Source: Verrucomicrobiota bacterium (GTDB lineage: Bacteria; Verrucomicrobiota; Kiritimatiellia; CAIQIC01; Lenti-01). From it: a DNA stretch of 8,677 nucleotides. The notes under the pieces were generated by a model. That model searched no databases, had not been told where the DNA came from, and saw only the letters and a list, made by a program, of their open reading frames with translations. The position numbers and the translations under genes were made by a program. Positions 1-6,363 of the stretch are shown here, in pieces. Where the stretch lies: NCBI GenBank assembly GCA_003451935.1, contig DMJA01000105.1, forward strand, positions 1 to 8,677, in the 5' to 3' direction. Every line of letters begins with the position of its first letter. The stretch's first letter is position 1.

Positions 1-882
1 GGTGCGCACCCGCCGCCACGGCATGCCGCACAAATCGCCCAACGGCACCCTCACGCTCTCGTTCGTGCTCCCGTCGTAGCGGATCGACACCATCCAGTCG
101 CGCAGCGCCGCGTCGCGCGATTCCTCCGGGATTTTCGACCACTCCGGCTCGAACTCCAGGCGGCGGATCACCGCAGGTCCGTCGACCGAAACGCCCTCCT
201 TCCAGTCCGCCAGCGTGAACTCCCGCAAGTCGCCAGCCTCGGGCAGCTTCTTCGCCGCCCAAATGGCCCGCGCTTTCTCCAGCGCCGCCACATCCCGCTC
301 CGGCAGCGGCCAGACAAACGTCTCCACCGGCGTGCCGCGAGGCAACGCCGATTCCGAAATCTGGAAATACGGCTTCGCGCCCGCCGGGCCCGTTTCGCAT
401 TCGATGCGCAGACTCTTCGCATAGGGCATCGGCACGAACGAATACCAGCAGTAGTTGTTGTATTCCGCCAGCGGCCCCAGGAATGGCGACTTCGCTCCTC
501 CGAACAGTTCCTTGATGTCCCCCTCCAGCCGCGGATTTTCCTCCCCGTCGAAATAGAACCGGAAACGGTGGGGATACCCGTCTTTCGCGCCCGTGAACCA
601 GACGCGCGGGACGTATCCCGGCCCCTTCAGGTCCACCAGCACCTTCCACCCCGGCGTCTCGCTGTCGCGCAAAAAGGTGCCGTAGTCGTTGTTGCCGCCC
701 GTGCGGTCGTAGGAGGTGTGCATCTTCGTATCCGGCTGATCCAGCCGCGCCAGCCACAGCGGATCGGAGAGATGCTCCGCCAGCGAAACCACCGTCACCG
801 TCTCGCCCAATGGACGTCCACTGCAACCCGCCACGGCCCCCAGCAGACCGGCCAGCCACAAACTCCGCCAAATTTGCTTCAT
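1..882 (-). CDS. GH172/DUF2961-family lipoprotein (3' end beyond the window)
   Basis: This reading frame is open from an ATG at 882 to the window edge (294 residues); its C-terminus lies outside. The N-terminus is a lipoprotein signal: a charged start, a hydrophobic stretch, then a V-A-G-C lipobox with Cys20 as the probable lipidated residue. Ser follows it, so outer-membrane sorting is possible. Downstream are features I recognise from DUF2961: SYDRTGGNNDYG at 57-68, a W-F...F-Y-F-D-G strand pair at 95-113, and YNNYCWYSFVPMPYAKS at 141-157. A second similar unit begins near 235 and includes SIRYDG...VRVPLGDL, which fits the double jelly-roll of the family. Characterised GH172 members cleave or rearrange fructofuranosides or arabinofuranosides; the substrate here is unknown. 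It is divergent from the kinase gene. A GAGGT-type ribosome site at 885-891 supports the start. The family call is fairly secure, the activity is not. Confidence 0.8.
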   Translation of the reverse strand, partial: MKQIWRSLWLAGLLGAVAGCSGRPLGETVTVVSLAEHLSDPLWLARLDQPDTKMHTSYDRTGGNNDYGTFLRDSETPGWKVLVDLKGPGYVPRVWFTGAKDGYPHRFRFYFDGEENPRLEGDIKELFGGAKSPFLGPLAEYNNYCWYSFVPMPYAKSLRIECETGPAGAKPYFQISESALPRGTPVETFVWPLPERDVAALEKARAIWAAKKLPEAGDLREFTLADWKEGVSVDGPAVIRRLEFEPEWSKIPEESRDAALRDWMVSIRYDGSTNESVRVPLGDLCGMPWRRVRT

Positions 883-969
883 TTCCACCTCACTTCTTCG
901 TACTATGCCTTTTTGCATCTTACATATGAACCTTTTTTCGAACCAAAACCGGAACGGCCAGGCGCAGGC
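883..969. promoter_or_regulatory. Divergent intergenic region, probable promoters for both flanking units
   Basis: These 87 bp separate two genes that point away from each other. The stretch is clearly richer in A and T than its surroundings, with T5 and T6 tracts and small palindromes (CATATG, TTCGAA). Both promoters should lie here. TACTAT at 901-906 and the TTACATATG stretch near 920-928 resemble -10 elements, but no pair of boxes with good spacing stands out, so exact promoters are not assigned. Confidence 0.4.
885..891 (-). promoter_or_regulatory. Shine-Dalgarno site of the GH172-like lipoprotein gene
   Basis: Read on the minus strand this is GAGGTGG, with the GAGGT core ending 4 nt before the ATG at 882. 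The spacing is short but acceptable, and the site fixes the start just before the lipoprotein signal peptide. Confidence 0.55.
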
Positions 970-1974
970 ATGATCATCTCGCGAACCCCCTATCGCGTCT
1001 CGTTCTTCGGCGGCGGTACCGATTATCCCGCTTGGTACCGTGAAAACGGCGGGGCCGTGCTCGCCGCCGCCATCGCCCGCTACTGCTACCTCCCCTGCCG
1101 CTGGCTCCCCCCCTTCTTCGAGCACAAGTCCCGCATTGTCTATTCCATCATCGAGGACGTCCAGCGCGTCGAGGAAATCCGCCATCCCGCCGTCCGCGAA
1201 TGCCTCCTGCACCTCGGCATCCGCGACGGCATCGAGATCCACCACGACGGCGACCTGCCCAAGATGACCGGTCTCGGCACCAGCTCCTCCTTCACCGTCG
1301 GCTTGCTCCATTCCCTCCACGCCCTCCGCGGCGAGTTCCGTTCCAAGATGCAGCTCGCCGAAGAGGCCATCCACGTCGAGCGAGACCGCTGCGGCGACCG
1401 CGTCGGATCGCAGGACCAGGTCAGCGCCGCCTTCGGCGGACTCAACCACATCCAATTCGCCCCCGACGATTCTATTTCCGTCGAACCCGTCCCCCTGACC
1501 TCCGAGCGCATGACGGAATTCCAAGATTCCCTCCTGCTATTTTTCACCGGCTTCTCCCGCTACTCCTCCGAAGTCGTCGCCGAGCAGCTCCAGAATGTCC
1601 CCAAGAAGGGCAAGGAACTCTCCGAGATGGCCGCCATGGTGGACGAGGGCCTCCGCATTTTGACCGGGGGACGCGACCTCGCCGACTTCGGCCGCCTCCT
1701 CCACGACGGCTGGATGCTCAAGCGCTCCCTCAGCAGCCGCGTCAGCACGCCCGAGATCGACGCAATGTACGAGACCGCCCGCAAGGCCGGCGCCCTCGGC
1801 GGCAAGCTCGCCGGAGCGGGCGGCGGCGGATTCCTTCTCCTCTACGTCGAGCCCGAACGCCAACCGGCCGTCCGGAAGGCCCTCTCCCACCTGCTCCATG
1901 TCCCCTTCGACCTGGACCACTCCGGCTCGCAGATCATCTTCTCCAACCCCACCTCCCCGGAGCCCGCGCCATGA
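970..1974 (+). CDS. GHMP-family sugar kinase, D-glycero-D-manno-heptose 7-phosphate kinase-like
   Basis: This cytoplasmic kinase of 334 aa has the normal length for the HddA-like group. All GHMP motifs are present: motif 1 with GGGTD at 14-18, the phosphate-binding loop GLGTSSS at 101-107, GSQDQ at 146-150 (Asp149 in the usual catalytic position), and the C-terminal loop GGKLAGAGGGGF at 277-288. HddA enzymes phosphorylate C1 of heptose 7-phosphate, the first committed step towards GDP-heptose. The segment with PPFFEHKSRIVYS (47-59) marks a subgroup common in O-antigen loci, so another sugar or sugar phosphate is possible. I chose the ATG at 970 because MIISRTPYR is the usual family start; the frame stays open upstream only as antisense to the lipoprotein gene. 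Its TGA overlaps the ATG of the next gene (ATGA, 1971-1974), indicating co-translation. GHMP kinase: near certain; heptose substrate: moderate. Confidence 0.85.
   Translation: MIISRTPYRVSFFGGGTDYPAWYRENGGAVLAAAIARYCYLPCRWLPPFFEHKSRIVYSIIEDVQRVEEIRHPAVRECLLHLGIRDGIEIHHDGDLPKMTGLGTSSSFTVGLLHSLHALRGEFRSKMQLAEEAIHVERDRCGDRVGSQDQVSAAFGGLNHIQFAPDDSISVEPVPLTSERMTEFQDSLLLFFTGFSRYSSEVVAEQLQNVPKKGKELSEMAAMVDEGLRILTGGRDLADFGRLLHDGWMLKRSLSSRVSTPEIDAMYETARKAGALGGKLAGAGGGGFLLLYVEPERQPAVRKALSHLLHVPFDLDHSGSQIIFSNPTSPEPAP
1959..1962 (+). promoter_or_regulatory. Shine-Dalgarno site of the DegT-like gene
   Basis: GGAG lies 8 nt before the ATG at 1971, inside the last codons of the kinase gene. It supports the overlapping ATGA start and re-initiation by ribosomes leaving the kinase. 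Confidence 0.5.
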
Positions 1975-3152
1975 AGTTCAGCCTGCCCCTGATGGAAAAC
2001 AACATCACGGCCGAGGATCGCAACGCCGTCATCGAGTTTCTGAAGGGCGACCCCATCCTGACGCAATCCTCGAACGTCCGCGCCTTCGAGCAGGAATGGT
2101 CCCAGTGGCTCGGCGTGCGCCACAGCGTGTTCGTCAATTCCGGCGCCTCCGCCAACTTCATCACCATGGCCGCCCTCCGCCACCTCCATGGCCCCGGCGA
2201 AGTCATCGTCCCCACCCTCACCTGGGTCTCCGACATCTCCTCCGTCCTCGCCGCCGGCCACAAACCCGTCTTCATGGATGTAAACCCCCGCACCCTCGCC
2301 ATGGATCCGCGCCAGGTCGTCGCCTCCCTGAACAAGAACACCCGCGCCGTCTTCCTGACCCACTGCCAGGGCTTCGACGGCCTCGACGACTCGATGCTCG
2401 CCGAGCTGAAGAAGCGAAACATTCCCCTCATCGAGGATGTCTGCGAATCCCACGGCGCCTCCCACCACGGGAAAAAGGCAGGCTCCTTCGGCCTCGCCTC
2501 CAACTTCTCCTTCTACTTCGCCCACCACATGAGCACCATCGAAGGCGGCATGGTCTGCACCAACGACGAAGACTTCTACCAGGCCGCCCGCATGCTCCGC
2601 TCCCACGGCATGGTCCGCGAATCCGACAACCCCGAATTCCGCAAGAAATGGGAAGACGCCTCTCCCGACCTCAACCCCAAGTTCATCTTCGCCTGGCCCA
2701 CGGGCAACTATCGCAGCACGGAAATCAACGCCGTCATCGGCCGTTCCCAGCTCAAGCGGCTTGACGCCAACAACCGCCGCCGCACCGAGAACTTCAAGCT
2801 CTTCCTCTCCCTCCTCGATCCCAAGCTCTACTGGACCGACTTCCAGGTCGAAGGCTCCGTCAACTACGCCTTCAACCTCGTCATGAACAAGCCCGACCCC
2901 TCCATCCGCGACCGCCTCATGGCCGTCATGGATGAAAATGGAATCGAGCACCGCCGCGGCAGCGCCGGCGGCGGCAACCAGCTCCGCCAGCCCTACCTCG
3001 ACGGCATCGCCCCCCCCAAGGCCGACATCCCCCGCCTCTTCCCCAAGATCGACCACATCCATTTCTTCGGTTTCTACATCGGCAACTACCCCACCCTCGA
3101 CGACGCCCGCATCCGCTGGCTCTGCGACATTCTCAATTCCGTCCGGCCCTGA
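1971..3152 (+). CDS. DegT/DnrJ/EryC1-fold PMP-dependent enzyme with active-site His, probable 4-keto nucleotide-sugar 3-dehydratase (ColD-like)
   Basis: The 393-aa protein is a full-length fold-type I PLP enzyme of the sugar aminotransferase superfamily. Visible landmarks are NSGASAN at 56-62 (cofactor phosphate loop), EDVCESHGA at 155-163 (Asp156 would contact the pyridine nitrogen), and SFYFAHHMSTIEGG at 180-193. In aminotransferases the sixth residue of that last motif is the Lys that binds PLP; here it is His185. The same change defines ColD (GDP-4-keto-6-deoxymannose 3-dehydratase) and RfbH, which use PMP to remove the C3 hydroxyl of 4-keto sugars. Similarity to ColD continues in the C-terminal part (E-x4-I-G-x2-Q-L-K-x-L near 251-264; GFYIGNYP at 367-374). 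The four Cys of the RfbH iron-sulphur site are not apparent, favouring a ColD-type mechanism. Annotation pipelines would probably call it an aminotransferase. The true sugar (GDP-hexose or GDP-heptose) is unknown. Confidence 0.8.
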   Translation: MKFSLPLMENNITAEDRNAVIEFLKGDPILTQSSNVRAFEQEWSQWLGVRHSVFVNSGASANFITMAALRHLHGPGEVIVPTLTWVSDISSVLAAGHKPVFMDVNPRTLAMDPRQVVASLNKNTRAVFLTHCQGFDGLDDSMLAELKKRNIPLIEDVCESHGASHHGKKAGSFGLASNFSFYFAHHMSTIEGGMVCTNDEDFYQAARMLRSHGMVRESDNPEFRKKWEDASPDLNPKFIFAWPTGNYRSTEINAVIGRSQLKRLDANNRRRTENFKLFLSLLDPKLYWTDFQVEGSVNYAFNLVMNKPDPSIRDRLMAVMDENGIEHRRGSAGGGNQLRQPYLDGIAPPKADIPRLFPKIDHIHFFGFYIGNYPTLDDARIRWLCDILNSVRP

Positions 3153-3252
3153 TTCCGCCCGCCCCCCCCCCTCTTACTTCTGTGCATAGTTAATTAACTA
3201 TGCGCAGGTTTTCACGCACACCCACCACTCCCCGAAAAATCGACAACACTCA
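3153..3252. other. Convergent intergenic spacer
   Basis: These 100 bp lie between two genes that converge. They hold a run of ten C (3162-3171), an AT-rich perfect palindrome with a T-tract (listed separately as a terminator), and an A5 tract at 3235-3239. No gene is visible. Confidence 0.6.
3179..3212 (+). terminator. Probable Rho-independent terminator of the kinase/ColD-like operon
   Basis: A perfect 20-bp palindrome with half-site GCATAGTTAA occupies 3184-3203. It is extended outward by G-C, T-A and C-G pairs and two G-U pairs, giving a stem of about 12-15 bp. TTTT follows at 3209-3212. It starts 26 nt after the stop of the ColD-like gene. On the minus strand the hairpin gains a mismatch and has no T-tract after it, so termination should work mainly for the plus transcript. 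The T-tract is short and the stem is AT-rich at its centre, so strength is uncertain; a binding site for a dimeric protein is an alternative. Confidence 0.55.
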
Positions 3253-4464
3253 TCATTGAATCATCGAGTCGATGAGGGCGCGGTGGGACTGCGCGGCGCG
3301 CCGAGAATTGAAGCATTCGGCCGAGCGAGCCAGTCCGGCCTTTCCAATCCGCGCCGCGGCGACGGGGTCGGCCACGACCCGCTCCAGCGCGGAGATGAAC
3401 GACGCGCCGTCGTCAGGCGTGAACAAGAAACCATCCACGCCGTCGCGCACGATCTCGGCGATGCCCGACAGCCCCGTCGCGACTACCGGCCTGCCTGTCG
3501 ACAGACCGTTATAAAGCGCGCTCGGGATGATGCCCTGGTTGTCCGGCGAATTGCGCCGATGCACCAACACCGCGTCCATTGCGTTCAGCCAGCGGTTCAC
3601 GTCCTGTTTCGTCGGCAGCCAGCCGGTCATGTGCACCGCGCCATTTAATCCGCGTTTCGCAATTTCCTTGCGGCACCAGGTCTCCCCCCCCGCGCCGCCG
3701 ATGATCACCAGCCGCCAGTCGGCATGTTTCGCCGCCACCGTCTTCCACCAGTCCAGCAACTGGTCGTAGCCTTTTCCGCCCCGGATGATCCCGAAAATCG
3801 CGAAATACTTCAGCTTCTCGTCCATTCCCAGCTCCGCCTTCGTCGGCGCAGGATCGAGAGGACGGAACACGCCGGGATTCTGCGGCGCGTTGATCACGAC
3901 GATGCGCGATTCGTCCATCCCCTTCGCCGCCAGCAGGCGCCCCTCGGCCTTCGTGCTGACCGTGGCTTTCACATTCGGACGGTTCCAGCTCCGCACCTCG
4001 CGCGCTTCCAGCCAATCGGCCAGCTTCCGGCCCCAGCCCGTATGTCCCAGCAAAATCGACCACCACCAGTCGCTAGTCTCGATGATCGTAGGAATGCCCG
4101 TCTTCGCCACGCGCCCCGGAATGAACGGCAGCGTTTCCTTGCAAATGATCAGCGCGGGCTCCATCTCCCGGATGCGCTTCAGCAGCCCGCCCAGATGCCG
4201 ATACCACCGAAGGGTCTTGAGCCACTTGTCGCGCCCGTTGGCCTGGTCCACCGAAAACGGCAACTCGACCACGCGCATTTTTTGGCGCAGCTCCCCGTCG
4301 CGCTGCCCGTCGGCGGACCCCATGCAGGCATAGACCAGCTCGTAGGCCGGAGCCAGCGCATCGGCCAGCTCCCGCAGCGCCGGCCATTGGAAGGCCTCGA
4401 TCTCCGGCGGATACCGGTGCAGATAGACCACAATGGGTTTCTCTTTGCTCATTTCCGTCCCCAT
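3253..4464 (-). CDS. GT4-type (GT-B fold) glycosyltransferase
   Basis: The 403-aa cytoplasmic or membrane-associated glycosyltransferase has the two Rossmann-like domains of GT-B enzymes. Domain I runs from about residue 10 to 200, with conserved-looking ETSDWWW at 129-135. Domain II starts near 215, with the donor-phosphate region around Arg228 and Lys231, the strand RLVIIGGAGG at 251-260, and the segment GIIPSALYNGLSTGRPVVATG at 311-331 followed by Glu337. The usual EX7E motif is degenerate: Asn319 sits where the second Glu is expected. It probably transfers an activated sugar to a growing lipid-linked glycan; donor and acceptor cannot be read from sequence. There are two possible starts, ATG at 4464 and ATG at 4452 (MSKEKP); neither has a strong ribosome site. 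The gene ends in tandem in-frame TGA TGA. Family secure, function generic. Confidence 0.85.
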   Translation of the reverse strand: MGTEMSKEKPIVVYLHRYPPEIEAFQWPALRELADALAPAYELVYACMGSADGQRDGELRQKMRVVELPFSVDQANGRDKWLKTLRWYRHLGGLLKRIREMEPALIICKETLPFIPGRVAKTGIPTIIETSDWWWSILLGHTGWGRKLADWLEAREVRSWNRPNVKATVSTKAEGRLLAAKGMDESRIVVINAPQNPGVFRPLDPAPTKAELGMDEKLKYFAIFGIIRGGKGYDQLLDWWKTVAAKHADWRLVIIGGAGGETWCRKEIAKRGLNGAVHMTGWLPTKQDVNRWLNAMDAVLVHRRNSPDNQGIIPSALYNGLSTGRPVVATGLSGIAEIVRDGVDGFLFTPDDGASFISALERVVADPVAAARIGKAGLARSAECFNSRRAAQSHRALIDSMIQ

Positions 4465-4478
4465 GCTACCCTGCCCCC
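4465..4478. promoter_or_regulatory. 14-bp gap between two divergent start codons
   Basis: The glycosyltransferase (ATG at 4464, minus) and the epimerase/reductase (ATG at 4479, plus) start back to back, 14 bp apart. The gap is too short for two promoters, so each promoter must lie in or beyond the opposite coding region. The plus gene has no Shine-Dalgarno-like sequence: the bases before its ATG are a C-rich stretch. On the minus side CAGGG lies 4 nt before the ATG at 4464, a weak site. Confidence 0.5.
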
Positions 4479-5411
4479 ATGAATTTGACCAGCGCCCGCA
4501 TTCTGATCGCCGGAAGCGAAACCCTTGCCGGCGCCGCCCTCGCGGCCGAGGCGAAGCGCCGCCGGTTGGCCGCCACGACGCTGTCCGCCGCCGAGACCGC
4601 CGGCTGGGCCAACGCGACGGCCATCGAAAAGGCGATCGGCGCGGTCCGCCCCGACATCGTCTTCGTTACTGCCGGCGAATCGGGCGGCATCGCCCTCAAC
4701 CGCGCCCATCCCGCGCGCCTGCTGGAATCCAACCTGCGCGTCGCGCTGAACGTCCTCGGAGCCGCCGCCCATCTGCGCGTGCCGCACCTGCTCTACCTCG
4801 CCAGCTCCTGCTGCTATCCCCGCGACGCCGCGCAGCCGCTGCGCGTCGAAAGCCTGATGACCGGCCCCTTCGAGCCCACCAACGCCGCCTATTCCGCCGC
4901 CAAGCTTGCCGGCCTCGTCCACTGCGAAGCCATCCGGCAGGAGCATGGCTTGGCCTACTTCGCCGCCATCCCCTCCACCCTCTACGGCCCCGAGGACCAC
5001 TTCGATCCCGACCACGCCCACGTAGCCTCCGGACTGATGGCCCGCATGCACGAAGCCAAGCAGAAGAACATCCCTTCGGTTTCCGTCTGGGGCACCGGAA
5101 CCCCCCACCGCGATTTCCTGTTCTCGCGCGATCTGGCCGACGCCTGCTTCTTCCTCGCCGAAAATTATGACGCTTCCGGCCCCATCAACATCGGGCCCGA
5201 CGCCGACCTCTCCATCGCGGAAGTCGCCGAAACCGTGAAGCAAGTCGTCGACTACGAGGGACAACTGGAGTTCGATGCCTCGAAGCCCGACGGCGCGCCC
5301 CTCAAGCGCCTCGACGCCTCCCCCCTGCGCGCCCTAGGCTGGAAGCCTAAAACGGATTTCGCCGCCGGCCTCCGCGAAACCTACGCGGCTTTCTGCAAGC
5401 TCACGCGTTGA
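4479..5411 (+). CDS. GDP-L-fucose synthase-like NAD(P)-dependent epimerase/reductase (extended SDR)
   Basis: The 310-aa extended short-chain dehydrogenase is most similar to GDP-fucose synthase (Fcl/WcaG) and ColC. These enzymes epimerise and then reduce 4-keto nucleotide sugars. Every catalytic residue of E. coli Fcl is found at a constant +2 offset: Ser109 and Cys111 in SSCCYP, Tyr138 and Lys142 in YSAAK, and His181 in DHAHV. Other shared blocks are STLYGPEDHF at 166-175 and VWGTGTPHRDFL at 203-214. Cys111 and His181 are the epimerisation acid/base pair, so epimerase activity is likely kept. The dinucleotide loop is unusual: G12-SETLA-G18 has Thr15 where the middle Gly of GxxGxxG is expected. 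In context it would act on the product of the ColD-like dehydratase. Its last 11 bp overlap the end of the convergent transketolase gene. The exact substrate and stereochemistry are unknown. Confidence 0.85.
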   Translation: MNLTSARILIAGSETLAGAALAAEAKRRRLAATTLSAAETAGWANATAIEKAIGAVRPDIVFVTAGESGGIALNRAHPARLLESNLRVALNVLGAAAHLRVPHLLYLASSCCYPRDAAQPLRVESLMTGPFEPTNAAYSAAKLAGLVHCEAIRQEHGLAYFAAIPSTLYGPEDHFDPDHAHVASGLMARMHEAKQKNIPSVSVWGTGTPHRDFLFSRDLADACFFLAENYDASGPINIGPDADLSIAEVAETVKQVVDYEGQLEFDASKPDGAPLKRLDASPLRALGWKPKTDFAAGLRETYAAFCKLTR

Positions 5412-6363
5412 TCAGCTCGATCACGCGTTCCGCCAAGGCGGAGCGCGAAAGGCCGTTGGCCGCCAGCAGTTCGTCGCGGGGGCCGATCTCGAAGCTGTAG
5501 TGCGGGGCGAGGCCCGCATGCGCCCACTTCGCCTTTGGCAGGCGCGGCGCGAGCTGGATCGCGAGCAATCCATCCATGCCGCCGCGGCCGATGAATCCCT
5601 CCTCCATCGTCAGAATCGCGCGGCACGGAGACAGTGCCGTTTCCAAAGCGTTCATATCAGGCGAGGACAGGTTCATCAGATCCACCGTCCGCACGGGAAT
5701 GCCGCCAGCTTCCAGCTCGTCGCGCACGGCGACCGCCAGATGGCTCATGTAGCCCGTCGAGACGATGGCCACGGACGCGCCCTTGCTCCCGCCGAGGCGG
5801 AAGCCGCGGCGCAGCTCGTCCGCCGTCGGGGCGTCCCCGACGTTGGGCAGCGGATGGCTGTCGAGCCGCAGATAGCGCACGCCTTTTTCATCCAGCGCCT
5901 GCCGCGCCATCGCCGCCGCCGTCGCCGCGTCCGCCGGCGACCACACGCCGATGTTCGGCAAGGCGCGCATCAGGGCGATGTCCTCCAGCGCCTGGTGCGT
6001 CGGACCCGACACTTCGTAGCTGTAGCCCGCGCCCACGCCCACGAGCGTCACGTTCATCGGCCGGACCTGCGACAGGATGGCAAGGTTGATGCGGATCTGC
6101 TCGAGGCAGCGCATCGTGATGAACGGAGCGATGGCATAGGCCACCACGCGGTAGCCCTCCAGCGCGAGCCCCGTCGCCACGTTCACGAGGTTCTGCTCGG
6201 AAATGCCCAGGTTCACGAACCGATCCGGAAAATCCTTCCGCACTGCGTCCAGCACCGGCGAACCGAAATCCGCCGTCAGGAAGAAGATGTCCTTCTCCCC
6301 GGCCATCCGTTCCTTCATCGCCTGCAGGAACGAGTCGCGCATTCGCATCTTCGGGCCGCTCAT
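5401..6363 (-). CDS. Split transketolase, C-terminal subunit (Pyr and C-terminal domains)
   Basis: The 320-aa protein corresponds to the second half of a transketolase: the pyrimidine-binding domain (about 8-175) and the C-terminal transketolase domain (about 190-315). NLGISEQNLV at 51-60 carries Glu56, equivalent to the Glu that activates the aminopyrimidine of thiamine diphosphate. SGPTHQALEDIA at 119-130 carries His123, a conserved active-site residue of transketolases. It must pair with the N-terminal subunit encoded just upstream to form the active site at the dimer interface. The ATG at 6363 overlaps the upstream stop as ATGA and has a strong GGGAGGT site 5 nt away. Split transketolases are often pathway-specific and move two-carbon ketol units between special sugars. 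The acceptor here is unknown; a heptulose precursor or a 4-keto nucleotide sugar would fit the neighbours. Confidence 0.87.
   Translation of the reverse strand: MSGPKMRMRDSFLQAMKERMAGEKDIFFLTADFGSPVLDAVRKDFPDRFVNLGISEQNLVNVATGLALEGYRVVAYAIAPFITMRCLEQIRINLAILSQVRPMNVTLVGVGAGYSYEVSGPTHQALEDIALMRALPNIGVWSPADAATAAAMARQALDEKGVRYLRLDSHPLPNVGDAPTADELRRGFRLGGSKGASVAIVSTGYMSHLAVAVRDELEAGGIPVRTVDLMNLSSPDMNALETALSPCRAILTMEEGFIGRGGMDGLLAIQLAPRLPKAKWAHAGLAPHYSFEIGPRDELLAANGLSRSALAERVIELINA

Noticed and set aside
901..928. Specific -10/-35 boxes in the divergent spacer
   Set aside because: TACTAT and TACATA resemble -10 boxes, but no -35 partner at 16-18 bp is convincing, so only the region as a whole is listed.
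568..969. Upstream extension of the kinase frame to an ATG at 568 (134 more residues)
   Set aside because: The extension is antisense to the lipoprotein gene, is rich in Arg, Gln and Pro, and has no family counterpart. GHMP kinases of this type start at MIISRTP-like sequences, at 970.
1200..1970. In-frame upstream extension of the ColD-like gene across the kinase gene
   Set aside because: The extension is Arg/Pro-rich nonsense in the wrong phase of the kinase. The ATG at 1971 has a GGAG site and matches the family N-terminus.
1842..3062. Long open minus-strand frame opposite the ColD-like gene
   Set aside because: The translation is a low-complexity Gly/Val/Ala/Glu/Asp mix caused by the C-ending codons of the real gene opposite; no domain is recognisable.
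3162..3171. Run of ten C as a possible phase-variation tract
   Set aside because: It lies after a stop codon between convergent genes, where a length change would alter no reading frame or obvious promoter. It is only a place where sequencing may miscount.
3233..3242. T5 tract on the minus strand as a terminator for the glycosyltransferase gene
   Set aside because: Only a 3-bp CGA/TCG stem could form around it and no GC-rich hairpin precedes it.
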